Assembly: GCF_015751785.1 (NCBI RefSeq)
Contig: NZ_JADOTY010000001.1
Location: 1,550,001 to 1,614,000, forward strand
Length of the DNA stretch: 64,000 nucleotides
From: Micromonospora vinacea
GTDB lineage: Bacteria > Actinomycetota > Actinomycetes > Mycobacteriales > Micromonosporaceae
Direction: 5' to 3'
Shown here: positions 25,401 through 33,498 of the stretch, piece by piece
How the letters are laid out: every line of letters starts with the position of its first letter
Position numbering within the stretch: position 1 is the first letter of the stretch
Made by a program: the position numbers and the translations under genes
Notes under the pieces: generated by a model
Database searches by the model: none
What the model saw: the letters and a program-made list of their open reading frames with translations, nothing else
What the model was told of the DNA's origin: nothing

Positions 25401-25876
25401 GCAAACTCGTCGGCCTCGACGAAGCGCACTTCATGGAGGGCTGGCGGTCCGGCCGATCCTTCCTGGTCCGCCTCGCCCGCGACTCCCGCAAGTGGAACCT
25501 GGCCGCGCTTGTCGCCTCGCAGAACCCCAAGGACATCCTCGGCCTCGACGTGCAGAACCTCGTCTCCACCGTCTTCGTCGGCCGCATCGCCGAGGACGCC
25601 GAGATCGCCTCCGAAGCCCTGCGGCTGCTGCGAGTGCCGGTCAACGACGGATACGAGGCCACGCTCGCCTCCCTCTCCGCCGCCGACACCAGCTCGTCCA
25701 GCCGGCTCGGCTTCCGCGAGTTCGTGATGCGCGACGTCGACGGGCGGGTGCAGAAGGTCCGCGTCGACGTCTCGTACGTCGAAGGACTGCTGGACCACCT
25801 CGACACGACGCCCGCCGCGATCGCCGCGGCGGCCGGAGTCCTGCCGAGCATCCCCCTGCCGGATCTGGAGGCGTGA
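22475..25876 (+). CDS. VirB4/TraC-like conjugation-type ATPase
   Basis: 1133 residues. The first 270 are Pro/Ala/Thr-rich and probably disordered. From about 285 (VELAITEIAGHLTFTPNTVT) the sequence follows Gram-positive VirB4-like ATPases. Walker A EPGGGKST has its lysine at 748, Walker B is VGLDEAHF with Asp982/Glu983, and a downstream LAALVASQNPKDIL motif fits the family. It would power assembly or substrate movement at the inner membrane. ATG 22475 overlaps the relay ORF. There is no VirD4-type coupling ATPase nearby, so DNA export is not implied. Confidence 0.82.
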   Translation: MSRSSTPGSPAGRPGAPAGHRAHSFDYTEDEDEVALDPALVTSPGHGAVGVFQAPRPVSRRTPPAEPTAVSAGENADIDSPFLDLFGGGGRPGTARAVTAGPSTREQPAIPHQPPPTASPAPARAVPELEPPWTPADQPGSGGRPVEPRHGGGHPPTESRVPHQAGDRRPMLRPPDEPDPSTGRGSSATSTGTAGRAAGTLPSSRPTATPAAQPARPTAPVEQPASITASDRPALERTAHRPTDPDRSKPTGREVAPSRQRAASRSDRPVKPTRVRAPKIKFGDRDPSVELAITEIAGHLTFTPNTVTAWYWLPEVRWAFRPDAEREALLSAISEQYAGLAGFRLHLRRTTRPFPADEWARTIDTHTSAPLPDVPGTTGWADHLVAAQRHLMAVNHAEGQTYLGVTFARRSLGDSLTERVLRTFGRGTADGERRKLGRTVEQFDEVLGAFGMRGRRVTAQELEWLLYRSVALCMSPPSTLSPVTDGRWERGDLLAMTEQVERYRTPYGSTVKLVNRMTGEERHVAVLAVGRMEPLEIPERHEPWLHFHERLPWPMEISTRVDILGSGDSFRNLEHRLRMIRSQQLDYAEHGIDAPPELERLAKRALVIGDEMTTGLPVDSARAHGWHRIAVGGRTREECLERARRLIQLYSRELRISLQHPKNQDWLAREFIPGEPIANTGYVRRMPVPLLAAALPQAASNVGDRRGDLIGRTAGTCRRPVFLDLHFPMEVRERSGLAVFVAEPGGGKSTLLGALGYLAARRGVQVTLLDPSGPLARLCAMPELRPYSRVLNLTGSEHGTLAPYSLIPTPLRSEFGTGAAGDREFEIAVSNARAERRMLVQDICMMLVPPQVAREASTATLFRHAVRQVPAEETSTLDDVVSCLGRLDDDAGKELANLLLDTAEMPLAMLFFGRPPEGLLGADAALTVITMAGLRLPDLKIEREYWSAEEALALPMLHTAHRLAVRRCYGGSMSSRKLVGLDEAHFMEGWRSGRSFLVRLARDSRKWNLAALVASQNPKDILGLDVQNLVSTVFVGRIAEDAEIASEALRLLRVPVNDGYEATLASLSAADTSSSSRLGFREFVMRDVDGRVQKVRVDVSYVEGLLDHLDTTPAAIAAAAGVLPSIPLPDLEA

Positions 25877-25877
25877 C

Positions 25878-27833
25878 ATGGCTAGGGCCTGGGCAAGGAC
25901 TGCGTCGTTCCTGCTCGCCCTTGGCGTACTGGCCGGGGCCACCCTCACCTGGCCGCTGATCGGTGCGGAGGCCGCAGCCGCCGCACCGCCCGCCGCCCAG
26001 GCCCGCGCCGACCTCTGCACGACCGCCGAATGGCAAGCCGACTTCCGCGCCTGCGTGGGGAAGCTGAAGCAGGTCGGTGAGGGGGAGATCGAGTGTCGGA
26101 AGCCGCCCGTACCGTCCGCGCCGGACTCGGGCCTCGCCGGCTGGTTCGCCTCCCGCCCGGACTCGTCCAAGCTGCCTGGGCCAAAGGGCATCTACAGCGA
26201 CTACGGCTACGGCGGTTACAGCTTCAACACTTATCGACCGGATGGTGGTTGTGCCTCCGCCGTCCTCCATCCCGACTACAAGTTCACCACCACCGTCGCC
26301 AACGGGGAGCTCATGATCGCCACGGCGGTCGTGGGCGCCTCGAACGCCCTGCGGGAACGGGCCTGGGACCCTCGCTCGATGTGGGATTGGGCCGACCCGC
26401 TGGTGGAGAAGGCCACCAAAGCCATCTACCAGAAGGTTTTCAGCGTCTTCGGGATCGTCACGCTCTGCGTGGTGGGTCTCTACCTGCTCTGGCGCTCCCG
26501 CCAGTCGGACATGAGCAATGCGATGACGACGGCCGGGTGGGCATTACTGGTGATGGTGGCGGTCACCGCGCTGGCGGCCTGGCCGGTCAAGTCGGCGAAC
26601 ATCGCCGACGGCACCCTGATCACCTCACTCGGCGTCGTGCACGACGCCATAGGCCCGGCTTCCAGAGACACCCCGCCTGATCAGTGCGATGATCCGGATC
26701 CCAAGGCATGCAAGGACAACCGGCCGCCCGCCGTTCGGGCCAGCGACACTGCCACCGAGGCCATGCTCTACCGCAACTGGCTGCGAGGAGTGCTCGGCTC
26801 GGCGGATAGCGAGACCGCCCGCAAGTATGGCCCCGCCCTGTACGACGCCAAGGCGTTTTCCTGGGAGGAGGCCGAGAAGCTGCGTGCCAACCCGGGCACC
26901 CGGGGAGCGACGATCAAGGCCAAGCAGCAGCAGTGGATGACGATCGCGGAGCAGATCGAGACCGAAGACCCGGAGGCGTACGAGTTCCTGACGGGATCTC
27001 GCGACATGGACCGAATCGGCTCTGGGTTCATCGCCGTGCTCGCGGCCGTGCTCTTCGCGATGTTCGACCTGACCGCGTCAGTGCTGGTACTGCTGGGCTT
27101 CCTGATCTTCCGGTGGGCGGTGATCGCGGCACCCATCCTGGGCACCATTGGTTTGCTCCGACCGGCCAGCGCCGGGCTACGCCGGCTGGCTAACGCGGTC
27201 GTTGCCGCTGTGTTCAACATTGCCATCTTCGGCACCGGCGCCGCGATCTACCTCTTCGCTGTTGATTTGATCATGAGCACACCCACCCTGCCAGGCTGGC
27301 TTCAGGTGGTGCTGGTCTGGCTCTGCGGGGTGGTCGGATGGCTGTTGCTGCGGCCGTACCGGCGGATCACCCAACTCGGCGGCAAGGACAGCAGCGAAGC
27401 GGTCAGTTCGGCCGGATCCTGGCACCGCCGGTTCTTCCGCGACATGCGGACCGCCGCGCGGCTGGACGTGGCCGAGCCCGGCGGCACCGCCGAGCCGGTG
27501 GGCGGACGCCGACGGTCCCCCGACGCAACGCAGACCCGGCTACGTCCGGAGGCGCGGCGGGAGGACCCGGCCCCGGTGCCGACCGCAGTGGCCGAGGGCC
27601 GGCGCACAGACGCGGCGCGCCCGGACGGTCGAGAGCGGCCCGACGAAGCGCCGGCGGAGGAGGGCAGAGGTCGGGGGCGCCCAACCGCCCCGCAGCCCCG
27701 ACGCCGACAGCCAGCGACCTGGACCGAGCCGGATGTACCGGCTGAGAATCCGTCGTTCGTGGTCTACCGCCCGGGCTCCACCGAGCGGGCACCGGATCGC
27801 ACCGGACCTCGGGTGCGCTCAGAAGCGAGGTGA
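25878..27833 (+). CDS. VirB6/TrbL-like polytopic membrane protein
   Basis: 651 residues. A signal peptide with AEA-type cleavage near residue 36 is followed by an extracytoplasmic part with cysteines (LCTTAEWQADFRACVG), then about six hydrophobic helices between residues 180 and 500 and a disordered Arg/Pro-rich cytoplasmic tail of 150 residues. This fits the large channel protein of type IV systems. It starts one base after the VirB4-like gene and ends with a GTGA overlap into the next. Confidence 0.65.
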   Translation: MARAWARTASFLLALGVLAGATLTWPLIGAEAAAAAPPAAQARADLCTTAEWQADFRACVGKLKQVGEGEIECRKPPVPSAPDSGLAGWFASRPDSSKLPGPKGIYSDYGYGGYSFNTYRPDGGCASAVLHPDYKFTTTVANGELMIATAVVGASNALRERAWDPRSMWDWADPLVEKATKAIYQKVFSVFGIVTLCVVGLYLLWRSRQSDMSNAMTTAGWALLVMVAVTALAAWPVKSANIADGTLITSLGVVHDAIGPASRDTPPDQCDDPDPKACKDNRPPAVRASDTATEAMLYRNWLRGVLGSADSETARKYGPALYDAKAFSWEEAEKLRANPGTRGATIKAKQQQWMTIAEQIETEDPEAYEFLTGSRDMDRIGSGFIAVLAAVLFAMFDLTASVLVLLGFLIFRWAVIAAPILGTIGLLRPASAGLRRLANAVVAAVFNIAIFGTGAAIYLFAVDLIMSTPTLPGWLQVVLVWLCGVVGWLLLRPYRRITQLGGKDSSEAVSSAGSWHRRFFRDMRTAARLDVAEPGGTAEPVGGRRRSPDATQTRLRPEARREDPAPVPTAVAEGRRTDAARPDGRERPDEAPAEEGRGRGRPTAPQPRRRQPATWTEPDVPAENPSFVVYRPGSTERAPDRTGPRVRSEAR

Positions 27834-28387
27834 CGGTCATGCGACGGGCGTTGGAATTCCTCTTCACTCGGGCGCTGCGGTCCCGGCTGGGCATTGCGCT
27901 GGCGATCGGGGTGGTGGTCGTCGGCGTGCTCGGGGCGACCCGGCTGATCTCCAACCCGGTCGATTCAGCGGATGGGTTGAGTAGCCGTCCGGATGGGCCG
28001 ATCATCACCGTGGACCCGACGGCCGGCGACGACGGTCTACTCAACAGCGCGGCCCCGCCGTCACCCATCACATCGCCCGGCGCCCGCACGCCCGAACAGA
28101 CCGCCGATCGCTTCGCCAAGGCCTGGCTGGGCCGTCCCGGGATGACCGCCGAAGAGTGGCAGGCCGGCCTACGGCCGCTCTCCACTCCGGCCCTGAGGGA
28201 GAAGTTGACCGGTGCCGAGCCCGAGAGCGTGCCCGCCGAGAAGATCACGGGTCCTCCGTCCATGCGAGAGCGGACCGAGACGTTCGTCGAGTTGCTGCTC
28301 CCCCTCGATGCCGGCGGGCTCCGGTTGGAACTGGTCACCTCCGACGATGGTTGGCTGGTCGACGTTCTGGACTGGGAGCGGCCATGA
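27830..28387 (+). CDS. Single-pass VirB8/TcpC-like protein
   Basis: 185 residues: one N-terminal helix (about 21-38), a flexible linker, and a domain from 86 on (TPEQTADRFAKAWL to WLVDVLDW) with the alpha/beta pattern of NTF2-like VirB8/TcpC domains. The GTG 27830 overlaps the previous stop; ATG 27839 is possible. The stop overlaps the next gene as ATGA. The assignment rests on topology and context only. Confidence 0.55.
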   Translation: MTVMRRALEFLFTRALRSRLGIALAIGVVVVGVLGATRLISNPVDSADGLSSRPDGPIITVDPTAGDDGLLNSAAPPSPITSPGARTPEQTADRFAKAWLGRPGMTAEEWQAGLRPLSTPALREKLTGAEPESVPAEKITGPPSMRERTETFVELLLPLDAGGLRLELVTSDDGWLVDVLDWERP

Positions 28388-29559
28388 ACGACGTTGGTAA
28401 GGCCGAAACCCGCCGCGGGCCCCTCCGGCTGGGGCTGGTCGCCGCGGTGCTCACCGGGATGCTGCTCCTGCTCTGCTGTACCGGCGGCACAGCTGCGTTC
28501 TTTCTCACCGGGCTCGGCGGCGACGACGCCGAGAACGTTGATGCCTTGGGCATGGAGTGCGGACCGGTCCGAGCGGTGAACGTCGCGGGCAAGCTGCCGC
28601 GGTTCACCGAGTACGGCGACACCCAGATCCGCAATGCCGCAATCATCATCAAGGTCGGCCAGGACATGGGCGTGCCCTCCCGAGGCTGGGTAGTCGCCCT
28701 CGCCACAGCGATGCAGGAGTCCGCCCTACGCAACCTGGCGAACAGCGGCGTACCCGCGTCCCTGGCGCTGCCACACGAGGGGGTTGGCGCGGACCACGAC
28801 TCGCTGGGCCTGTTCCAGCAGCGGCCGGGGTGGGGCACAGTCGCCGAGCGGTTGAACCCCGCGTACGCGGCCCGCAAGTTCTACGAGAAGCTCGTCAAGG
28901 TGGAGAGTTGGCAACGCCGGCCGCTGACCGCAGTCGCGCAGCGGGTGCAGGTCAGCGCATACCCGGACGCGTACGCCAAACACGAAGAGGTGGCCAGCCG
29001 GATCGTGGACGCTCTGGCCGGTGGCGCGGCCCGCACCGTCGAGATCAACGGCAAGGCGGTGTGCAACGCGGCCGAGCGCGGCCAGATCGCCGCCTCCGGC
29101 TGGACCGCGCCAATCCCCGGCGGAGTCGGCTCCGGTTTCCGCACCGCCAGCCGACCCAGCCACAACGGAGTCGACATCGGCGCGGCCAAGGGCACCGAGA
29201 TCCGCGCGGCAGCGACCGGTCGGGTGCTGGTCTCGACCTGCGACGAGGACCATCGCGGCCGCCAAGACTGCAACGTGGACGGATTCCCCGGCAAGGGGGG
29301 CTGCGGCTGGTTCGTCGACCTGCTGCACGCCGGTGGCTACATCACCCGGTACTGCCACATGGTGGTCCAGCCCTTCGTCAAGAAGGATCAGATCGTGACG
29401 GCCGGTCAGGTGATCGGCAAGGTCGGCAGCAGTGGCAACTCCTCCGGCCCGCACCTGCATTTCGAGGTGCACCTGCGCAACAACCGCAGCGCGTCCGGCG
29501 CGGTGAATCCGGTCCCGTTCATGCGCGAGCGGGGTGCTCCGCTGCGCGCCGCTGAGTGA
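28384..29559 (+). CDS. Membrane-anchored dual peptidoglycan hydrolase (SLT-like plus M23)
   Basis: 391 residues. After one N-terminal helix (16-40) comes a lysozyme-like domain with AMQESAL (Glu112) and SLGLFQQRPGWGT, the glutamate and S-x-G-x-x-Q pattern of lytic transglycosylases. The C-terminal half is an M23 LytM peptidase with HNGVDIG (His260, Asp264) and GPHLHFEV (His357, His359), so all four zinc-site residues are present. Type IV systems need such an enzyme to open the wall (VirB1, CwlT). Cysteine-rich insertions between the metal motifs suggest an extracellular, disulfide-bonded enzyme. Start ATG 28384 by ATGA overlap. Confidence 0.85.
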   Translation: MNDVGKAETRRGPLRLGLVAAVLTGMLLLLCCTGGTAAFFLTGLGGDDAENVDALGMECGPVRAVNVAGKLPRFTEYGDTQIRNAAIIIKVGQDMGVPSRGWVVALATAMQESALRNLANSGVPASLALPHEGVGADHDSLGLFQQRPGWGTVAERLNPAYAARKFYEKLVKVESWQRRPLTAVAQRVQVSAYPDAYAKHEEVASRIVDALAGGAARTVEINGKAVCNAAERGQIAASGWTAPIPGGVGSGFRTASRPSHNGVDIGAAKGTEIRAAATGRVLVSTCDEDHRGRQDCNVDGFPGKGGCGWFVDLLHAGGYITRYCHMVVQPFVKKDQIVTAGQVIGKVGSSGNSSGPHLHFEVHLRNNRSASGAVNPVPFMRERGAPLRAAE

Positions 29560-29572
29560 GGCCGTTGCGGTC

Positions 29573-30172
29573 ATGACCGGACCACTGCCTGATCCGTTCG
29601 CCGACCAGCCCGACTGGGCACCGCAACCGCCGAGACCGCTGGCCATCGTCCCCGCGACTGAGCGGGTGGAGCTTCGCGGGCAACGGGTGCTGGTCGGGCT
29701 GCCCGGGATGGGTTGGCGCGGAGACCTGCGCGCGGACGACCGGGTGGTGCAGAGCGCTCGAACCTACGTGCCGGTGATCCCCGAGCACGAGTGGTACCGG
29801 GCCGAAGCCGACCAGGTCGAGGTGTTCGCGCCGCTGGTGCCGGTGGAACGGGTCTGGGTGGAGACCGTCGGCAGCCGACCGGAGGTGGACGGCACCCGTG
29901 ACAGCGGCATCCGGTTGGTCTCGCTGGACGGCCCGGCACACCGGGCCCCCACACCGGTCTTCGAAGCGGACGCGGTCACCGGTCGGCGGGTGGTGCACGT
30001 CGAGGGCGGCCTGGAGCACCGCGACCTTCGAGCGGTCACCGAAACCTACTCGGGTGCCGAAGGGGACATCTGCGTGCGGATCACACCCGAGGTCGAGTGG
30101 TACCGCTGGGCCTGGCGAGGCCAGTCACCCACCACCTTGGAGGTGCCGGTTCACCTGCTTTGGATCGAGTGA
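29573..30172 (+). CDS. Hypothetical protein, last gene of the T4SS-like operon
   Basis: 199 residues, soluble, with many aromatic and acidic residues and two similar segments, VIPEHEWYRAEADQ and ITPEVEWYRWAWRG, which suggest an internal duplication. No signal peptide or known motif. ATG 29573 lies 13 bases after the hydrolase stop. It faces the minus-strand gene at 30174 with one base between stops. Confidence 0.6.
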   Translation: MTGPLPDPFADQPDWAPQPPRPLAIVPATERVELRGQRVLVGLPGMGWRGDLRADDRVVQSARTYVPVIPEHEWYRAEADQVEVFAPLVPVERVWVETVGSRPEVDGTRDSGIRLVSLDGPAHRAPTPVFEADAVTGRRVVHVEGGLEHRDLRAVTETYSGAEGDICVRITPEVEWYRWAWRGQSPTTLEVPVHLLWIE

Positions 30173-30173
30173 C

Positions 30174-30737
30174 TTAGCTAGCCGGCGTGCCGCCACATAC
30201 TCGCCAACCACCGTCATCTTCGACGACGGTGAACGTCCAGTCGTCTCGGCGGCTGCTCCGGACAACACCCTCGGCAGACCCGGAAATGGTCAACGTGGTG
30301 CCGACTGATTCTCCCTCGCTAGATGGCGTGCGAGTCAGTTGGCCCCAACTGACTCGAACCGTGACGTCGAACTTCGCCTCACGCTGCTCAATTTCAGCTC
30401 TCAAGTCTCGAATGGCCTGTAGCTCGGCCCCGCTCTCGCAGGTGAAGAGGTCTGCTCTCGTGTCATTGCGATCCACGAGGAACGCGCGCAGATAGTTGTC
30501 CACGACCACATCGGGTGCGCTGCGGTCCGGGGTTGAGGCGCGGGTGTACCACACGTAGGCCGTTGCGACGCCGCCGATGCAGAGCAGGGCGAGTACGCCG
30601 GCGACGACAGTGAGAACCGTCCGCATCCGGCGGCGTGGCGGCTGCGGTGCCGGCGTTGCCGGGGCGGGCGGCAGCTGCTCGGACGGTGTCCGCTGGGCCG
30701 GTACGCGGGAGACCTGGGAACCGGCGGGGGGCTGCAC
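30174..30737 (-). CDS. Single-pass membrane protein with an extracytoplasmic NTF2-like domain
   Basis: 187 residues: a Pro/Gln-rich cytoplasmic N-terminus, a basic stop PPRRRMR, one helix (about 42-62) and an outer domain (VVVDNYLRAFLVDRNDTRADLF to WRVCGG) with two cysteines. The pattern resembles DUF4878/VirB8-like NTF2 folds. The start is GTG 30735-30737 because AGGAGG lies eight bases upstream; a GTG three codons earlier would overlap that site. It may be an accessory of the adjacent secretion genes. Confidence 0.65.
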   Translation of the reverse strand: MQPPAGSQVSRVPAQRTPSEQLPPAPATPAPQPPRRRMRTVLTVVAGVLALLCIGGVATAYVWYTRASTPDRSAPDVVVDNYLRAFLVDRNDTRADLFTCESGAELQAIRDLRAEIEQREAKFDVTVRVSWGQLTRTPSSEGESVGTTLTISGSAEGVVRSSRRDDWTFTVVEDDGGWRVCGGTPAS

Positions 30738-30941
30738 TGATTCCACCTCCTGAAGTTAACGGCTGGACGGCCAGGAGCCAATGCCTCAGATCGAGCGGAT
30801 CGTGACGGACCCCTCCCCACCGGTGAGATCCACGACATCACCGGCGCAGCGCCGAGGCACCTCCCGGAGGTGCGCCCTCGGCTGGGATACCGTCTCTGCT
30901 TGGGGAGGGGTTGCCAACCTCGGGTAGAGGGGGTGGACGCG

Positions 30942-33494
30942 GTGGCCGGTCCGAAGGCTCGTACGAACCGCGCCGCAGCCCTGCATCGTCGGGCGACGGC
31001 GGTCTCGACCGCTGCTGCCGGGATCCTGGACGAGACGCGGCCGGCTCCGGCCGATCAGCGCCGTCAGTATGAGGTGGCCGACCGGTTGCGCACGGCTGCG
31101 GCCGTGCTGGCTCCGGGTTGGGCCGGTGCGGCACTGGACTCGCTCACCGTGAATTCGCCGGCGGGTGATGGTCCGCCGCCGTTCGTTCGGGTCGGTACCG
31201 CGGCGCCGTTGGACGATGCTCGTTTCCCCGCGTTGGTGCCTCTTGTCGGCAGCGGTCACCTCAGTGTGGACGCTGACGCGCGGGAGCCGCGGGTGGCCGG
31301 GTTGCTCCGGGCCGTACTTTTGCGGTTGTTGGCTGCGGCACCGGCAGGTGCTCTGCTGATCCGCGCTGTGGATGCCACCGGTGCGGTGCTGACGCCGTTC
31401 GGGGCGCTCGCTGATGCTGGTCTGTTGCCGCCACCGGCGGTGGACGTGGCGGGTCTGCGCGCGGTGCTGACCGAGGCGGAGCAGTGGGTGACGCCGGGGG
31501 CGAGCGGGCGGCGCCGTCACGATCGGACGTTGTTGCTGGTGGTGGCCGCGCTACCGGAGTCGACGGGTCCGAGTGATCTGGCCCGCATCGAGGCGTTGGC
31601 CGAGCAGGGGCCGGCCGCTGGGTTGCACCTGGTGGTGGCGGGTTGGCCGCCCGCCGGCCCGTATTCGGTCCGGGCGCCGCTGCCGCACGCCACACCGTTG
31701 GCGCTGCGTAATGCGTACGCGCTGTTGGGTGATCCGCCGGGGGCGTCGTTCGCCGGGCCGGGCGCCGATCCGCCGGGCGGTTTGAACTCGCCGGTCTTCG
31801 TCGAGTCGGATCCGCCGGCCGAGTTGGTCGACGCGGTCTGTCGGCGGCTCGCCGAGCAGGTGGAGGCGGGTTCCCGGTTGGCGTTGGGTGCTCTGCTGCC
31901 GCCGACGGGTGAGCGACTGTGGGAGTCGGACTCCGCCGACGGGCTGACCACGACCGTCGGCGATGCCGGGGGCCGGTCGGTGCCGCTGGGTTTCACCGAG
32001 TTGACCCCGCACTGGCTGGTGAGTGGCCGGTCCGCGGCGGGGCGTGCGGCGTTCCTGACGACCGCGTTGCTCGGGCTGGCCGCCGGGTACGGCCCGGACG
32101 ACCTGGCGTTCTACCTGGCGGATCTCGGCGACGGTGAGTCCTTCGTGGAGTTCCTGCAGACCGAGCGGGACCGGTCGTGGGTTCCGCAGGTGCGCGCGGC
32201 CGCGATGGCCGCCGACCGGGAGTACGTCCGGGATCTGCTGGACGAGTTGACGGCCGAGGTGCAGCGCCGCACGGAGGCGGGTGCCCGGGCCGGGGGGCAA
32301 CGCTTCTCGGAGTTGCGTCAGCACCAGCCGCTGCCGCGGATCGTCTGTGTGTTGGACAATGTGCCACTGCTCTTCGCCGAACGGGACAGGCTGGCCGCCG
32401 AGGTGGCCGCCCAGTTGGACGGGCTGGCCCGGGCCGGTCGGGCGTACGGCGTGCACCTGGTCCTGGCGGGCGCGGGCGAGTTGGGGTTGAGTGCGCGCGC
32501 CGATGCTGGTCATCGGGATTCGGTGCTCGGGCAGTTTCCGGTGCGGGTGGCGCTGCCGGGAGGCAGTCCGGTGTTGGAGCCGACGAACGACTCGGCGGCC
32601 GGTCTGCCGGTGGGCAGCGCGGTGGTGAACACGGCCGGTGGGCTCGGCGGCCCTCGCGGTGCGATCCGCGGTCACGAACGGTTGATCCGTCACCCGGATC
32701 CACTGGATCATCCGGAGGTCGTGGAGGCGCTGCGGCACGAGTTGTGGGCGGCTCGTCCGGCGGGGTCGGTGCCGCCGGTGGTCTTCGCGGGTTACGCCCG
32801 GCCGCTGCTCGGCAATGATCCGCGCCACCGGGCGGCCCTGGCGGGGCAGGCGCACGGGCCGGCCGCCCTGCTGGGCCGGGCGGTGGACGTGGCCCGTTCG
32901 ACGGTCGCCGTGCCGTTGGGGCCGGCGGCCGGGCGCAACCTCGCGGTGCTGGGCTCGGGCACCGCGGCGGGCGGGTTGTTGGCGACGGCCGCGCGGAGCA
33001 CGTCGGCGCATCACGCGCCGGGTGGCGCCCGCTTCCTGGTGGCGGCACCGGACCCGGGTTCCCGGGCTCTGGCGGAGGCGTTGACGGCCGAGTTGGCGGT
33101 CCGGCATCCGGCCGAGTTGGTGGATCTGCCGACGCTGCTCGCGGACACCGCCGACGAACTGCCCACGTACCTGGTGGTTTTCGGGCTGGACCGGCCGGGT
33201 CCTCGGGAGCTGCCGGTGGACCGGCTGCGGGCGCTCCTGCTGGATGGGCCGCCGGCGGGGCGGCATCTGCTGGGCTGGTGGCGTGCGGTGCCGCCGTTCG
33301 CCGCGTTGTTCGAGCCGGCGGGCGAGGTCGACAAGTTGGCGGCGGTGGCCGTGCTGGACGTGCCGGTCGCGCAGCTCACCGCGGTCTTCGGTCGGCCGGT
33401 CGAGTGGCAGGTGCGCCCCGACCGCGCGGTGCTCTGGGACGGCCCGGACGAGCGGGGCACGGTCCTGGTGCCGTTCGCCGACGAGGCGGGCTGA
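30942..33494 (+). CDS. FtsK/EccC-like protein with degenerate nucleotide-binding sites
   Basis: 850 residues that follow the FtsK/SpoIIIE/EccC pattern but lack key residues. In the first ATPase-like domain the P-loop position reads SGRSAAGRAAF (361-371), with Arg368 where Lys is expected. The Walker B strand is CVLDNVPLLF (Asp472-Asn473) in place of Asp-Glu. The context that should follow a P-loop (YLADLGDGESFVEF, VRAAAMAADREYV) is clear. The second domain has GSGTAAGG (671-678), also without Lys. It is therefore probably a structural pseudo-ATPase. GTG 30942 has GAGGGGG eight bases upstream; GTG 30933 is possible. Confidence 0.72.
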   Translation: MAGPKARTNRAAALHRRATAVSTAAAGILDETRPAPADQRRQYEVADRLRTAAAVLAPGWAGAALDSLTVNSPAGDGPPPFVRVGTAAPLDDARFPALVPLVGSGHLSVDADAREPRVAGLLRAVLLRLLAAAPAGALLIRAVDATGAVLTPFGALADAGLLPPPAVDVAGLRAVLTEAEQWVTPGASGRRRHDRTLLLVVAALPESTGPSDLARIEALAEQGPAAGLHLVVAGWPPAGPYSVRAPLPHATPLALRNAYALLGDPPGASFAGPGADPPGGLNSPVFVESDPPAELVDAVCRRLAEQVEAGSRLALGALLPPTGERLWESDSADGLTTTVGDAGGRSVPLGFTELTPHWLVSGRSAAGRAAFLTTALLGLAAGYGPDDLAFYLADLGDGESFVEFLQTERDRSWVPQVRAAAMAADREYVRDLLDELTAEVQRRTEAGARAGGQRFSELRQHQPLPRIVCVLDNVPLLFAERDRLAAEVAAQLDGLARAGRAYGVHLVLAGAGELGLSARADAGHRDSVLGQFPVRVALPGGSPVLEPTNDSAAGLPVGSAVVNTAGGLGGPRGAIRGHERLIRHPDPLDHPEVVEALRHELWAARPAGSVPPVVFAGYARPLLGNDPRHRAALAGQAHGPAALLGRAVDVARSTVAVPLGPAAGRNLAVLGSGTAAGGLLATAARSTSAHHAPGGARFLVAAPDPGSRALAEALTAELAVRHPAELVDLPTLLADTADELPTYLVVFGLDRPGPRELPVDRLRALLLDGPPAGRHLLGWWRAVPPFAALFEPAGEVDKLAAVAVLDVPVAQLTAVFGRPVEWQVRPDRAVLWDGPDERGTVLVPFADEAG

Positions 33495-33498
33495 TCGG

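Noticed and set aside
25878..30172. Phage tail or lysis module
   Set aside because: The hydrolase might suggest it, but the VirB4-like ATPase and membrane proteins fit a secretion system and no phage structural genes were seen.
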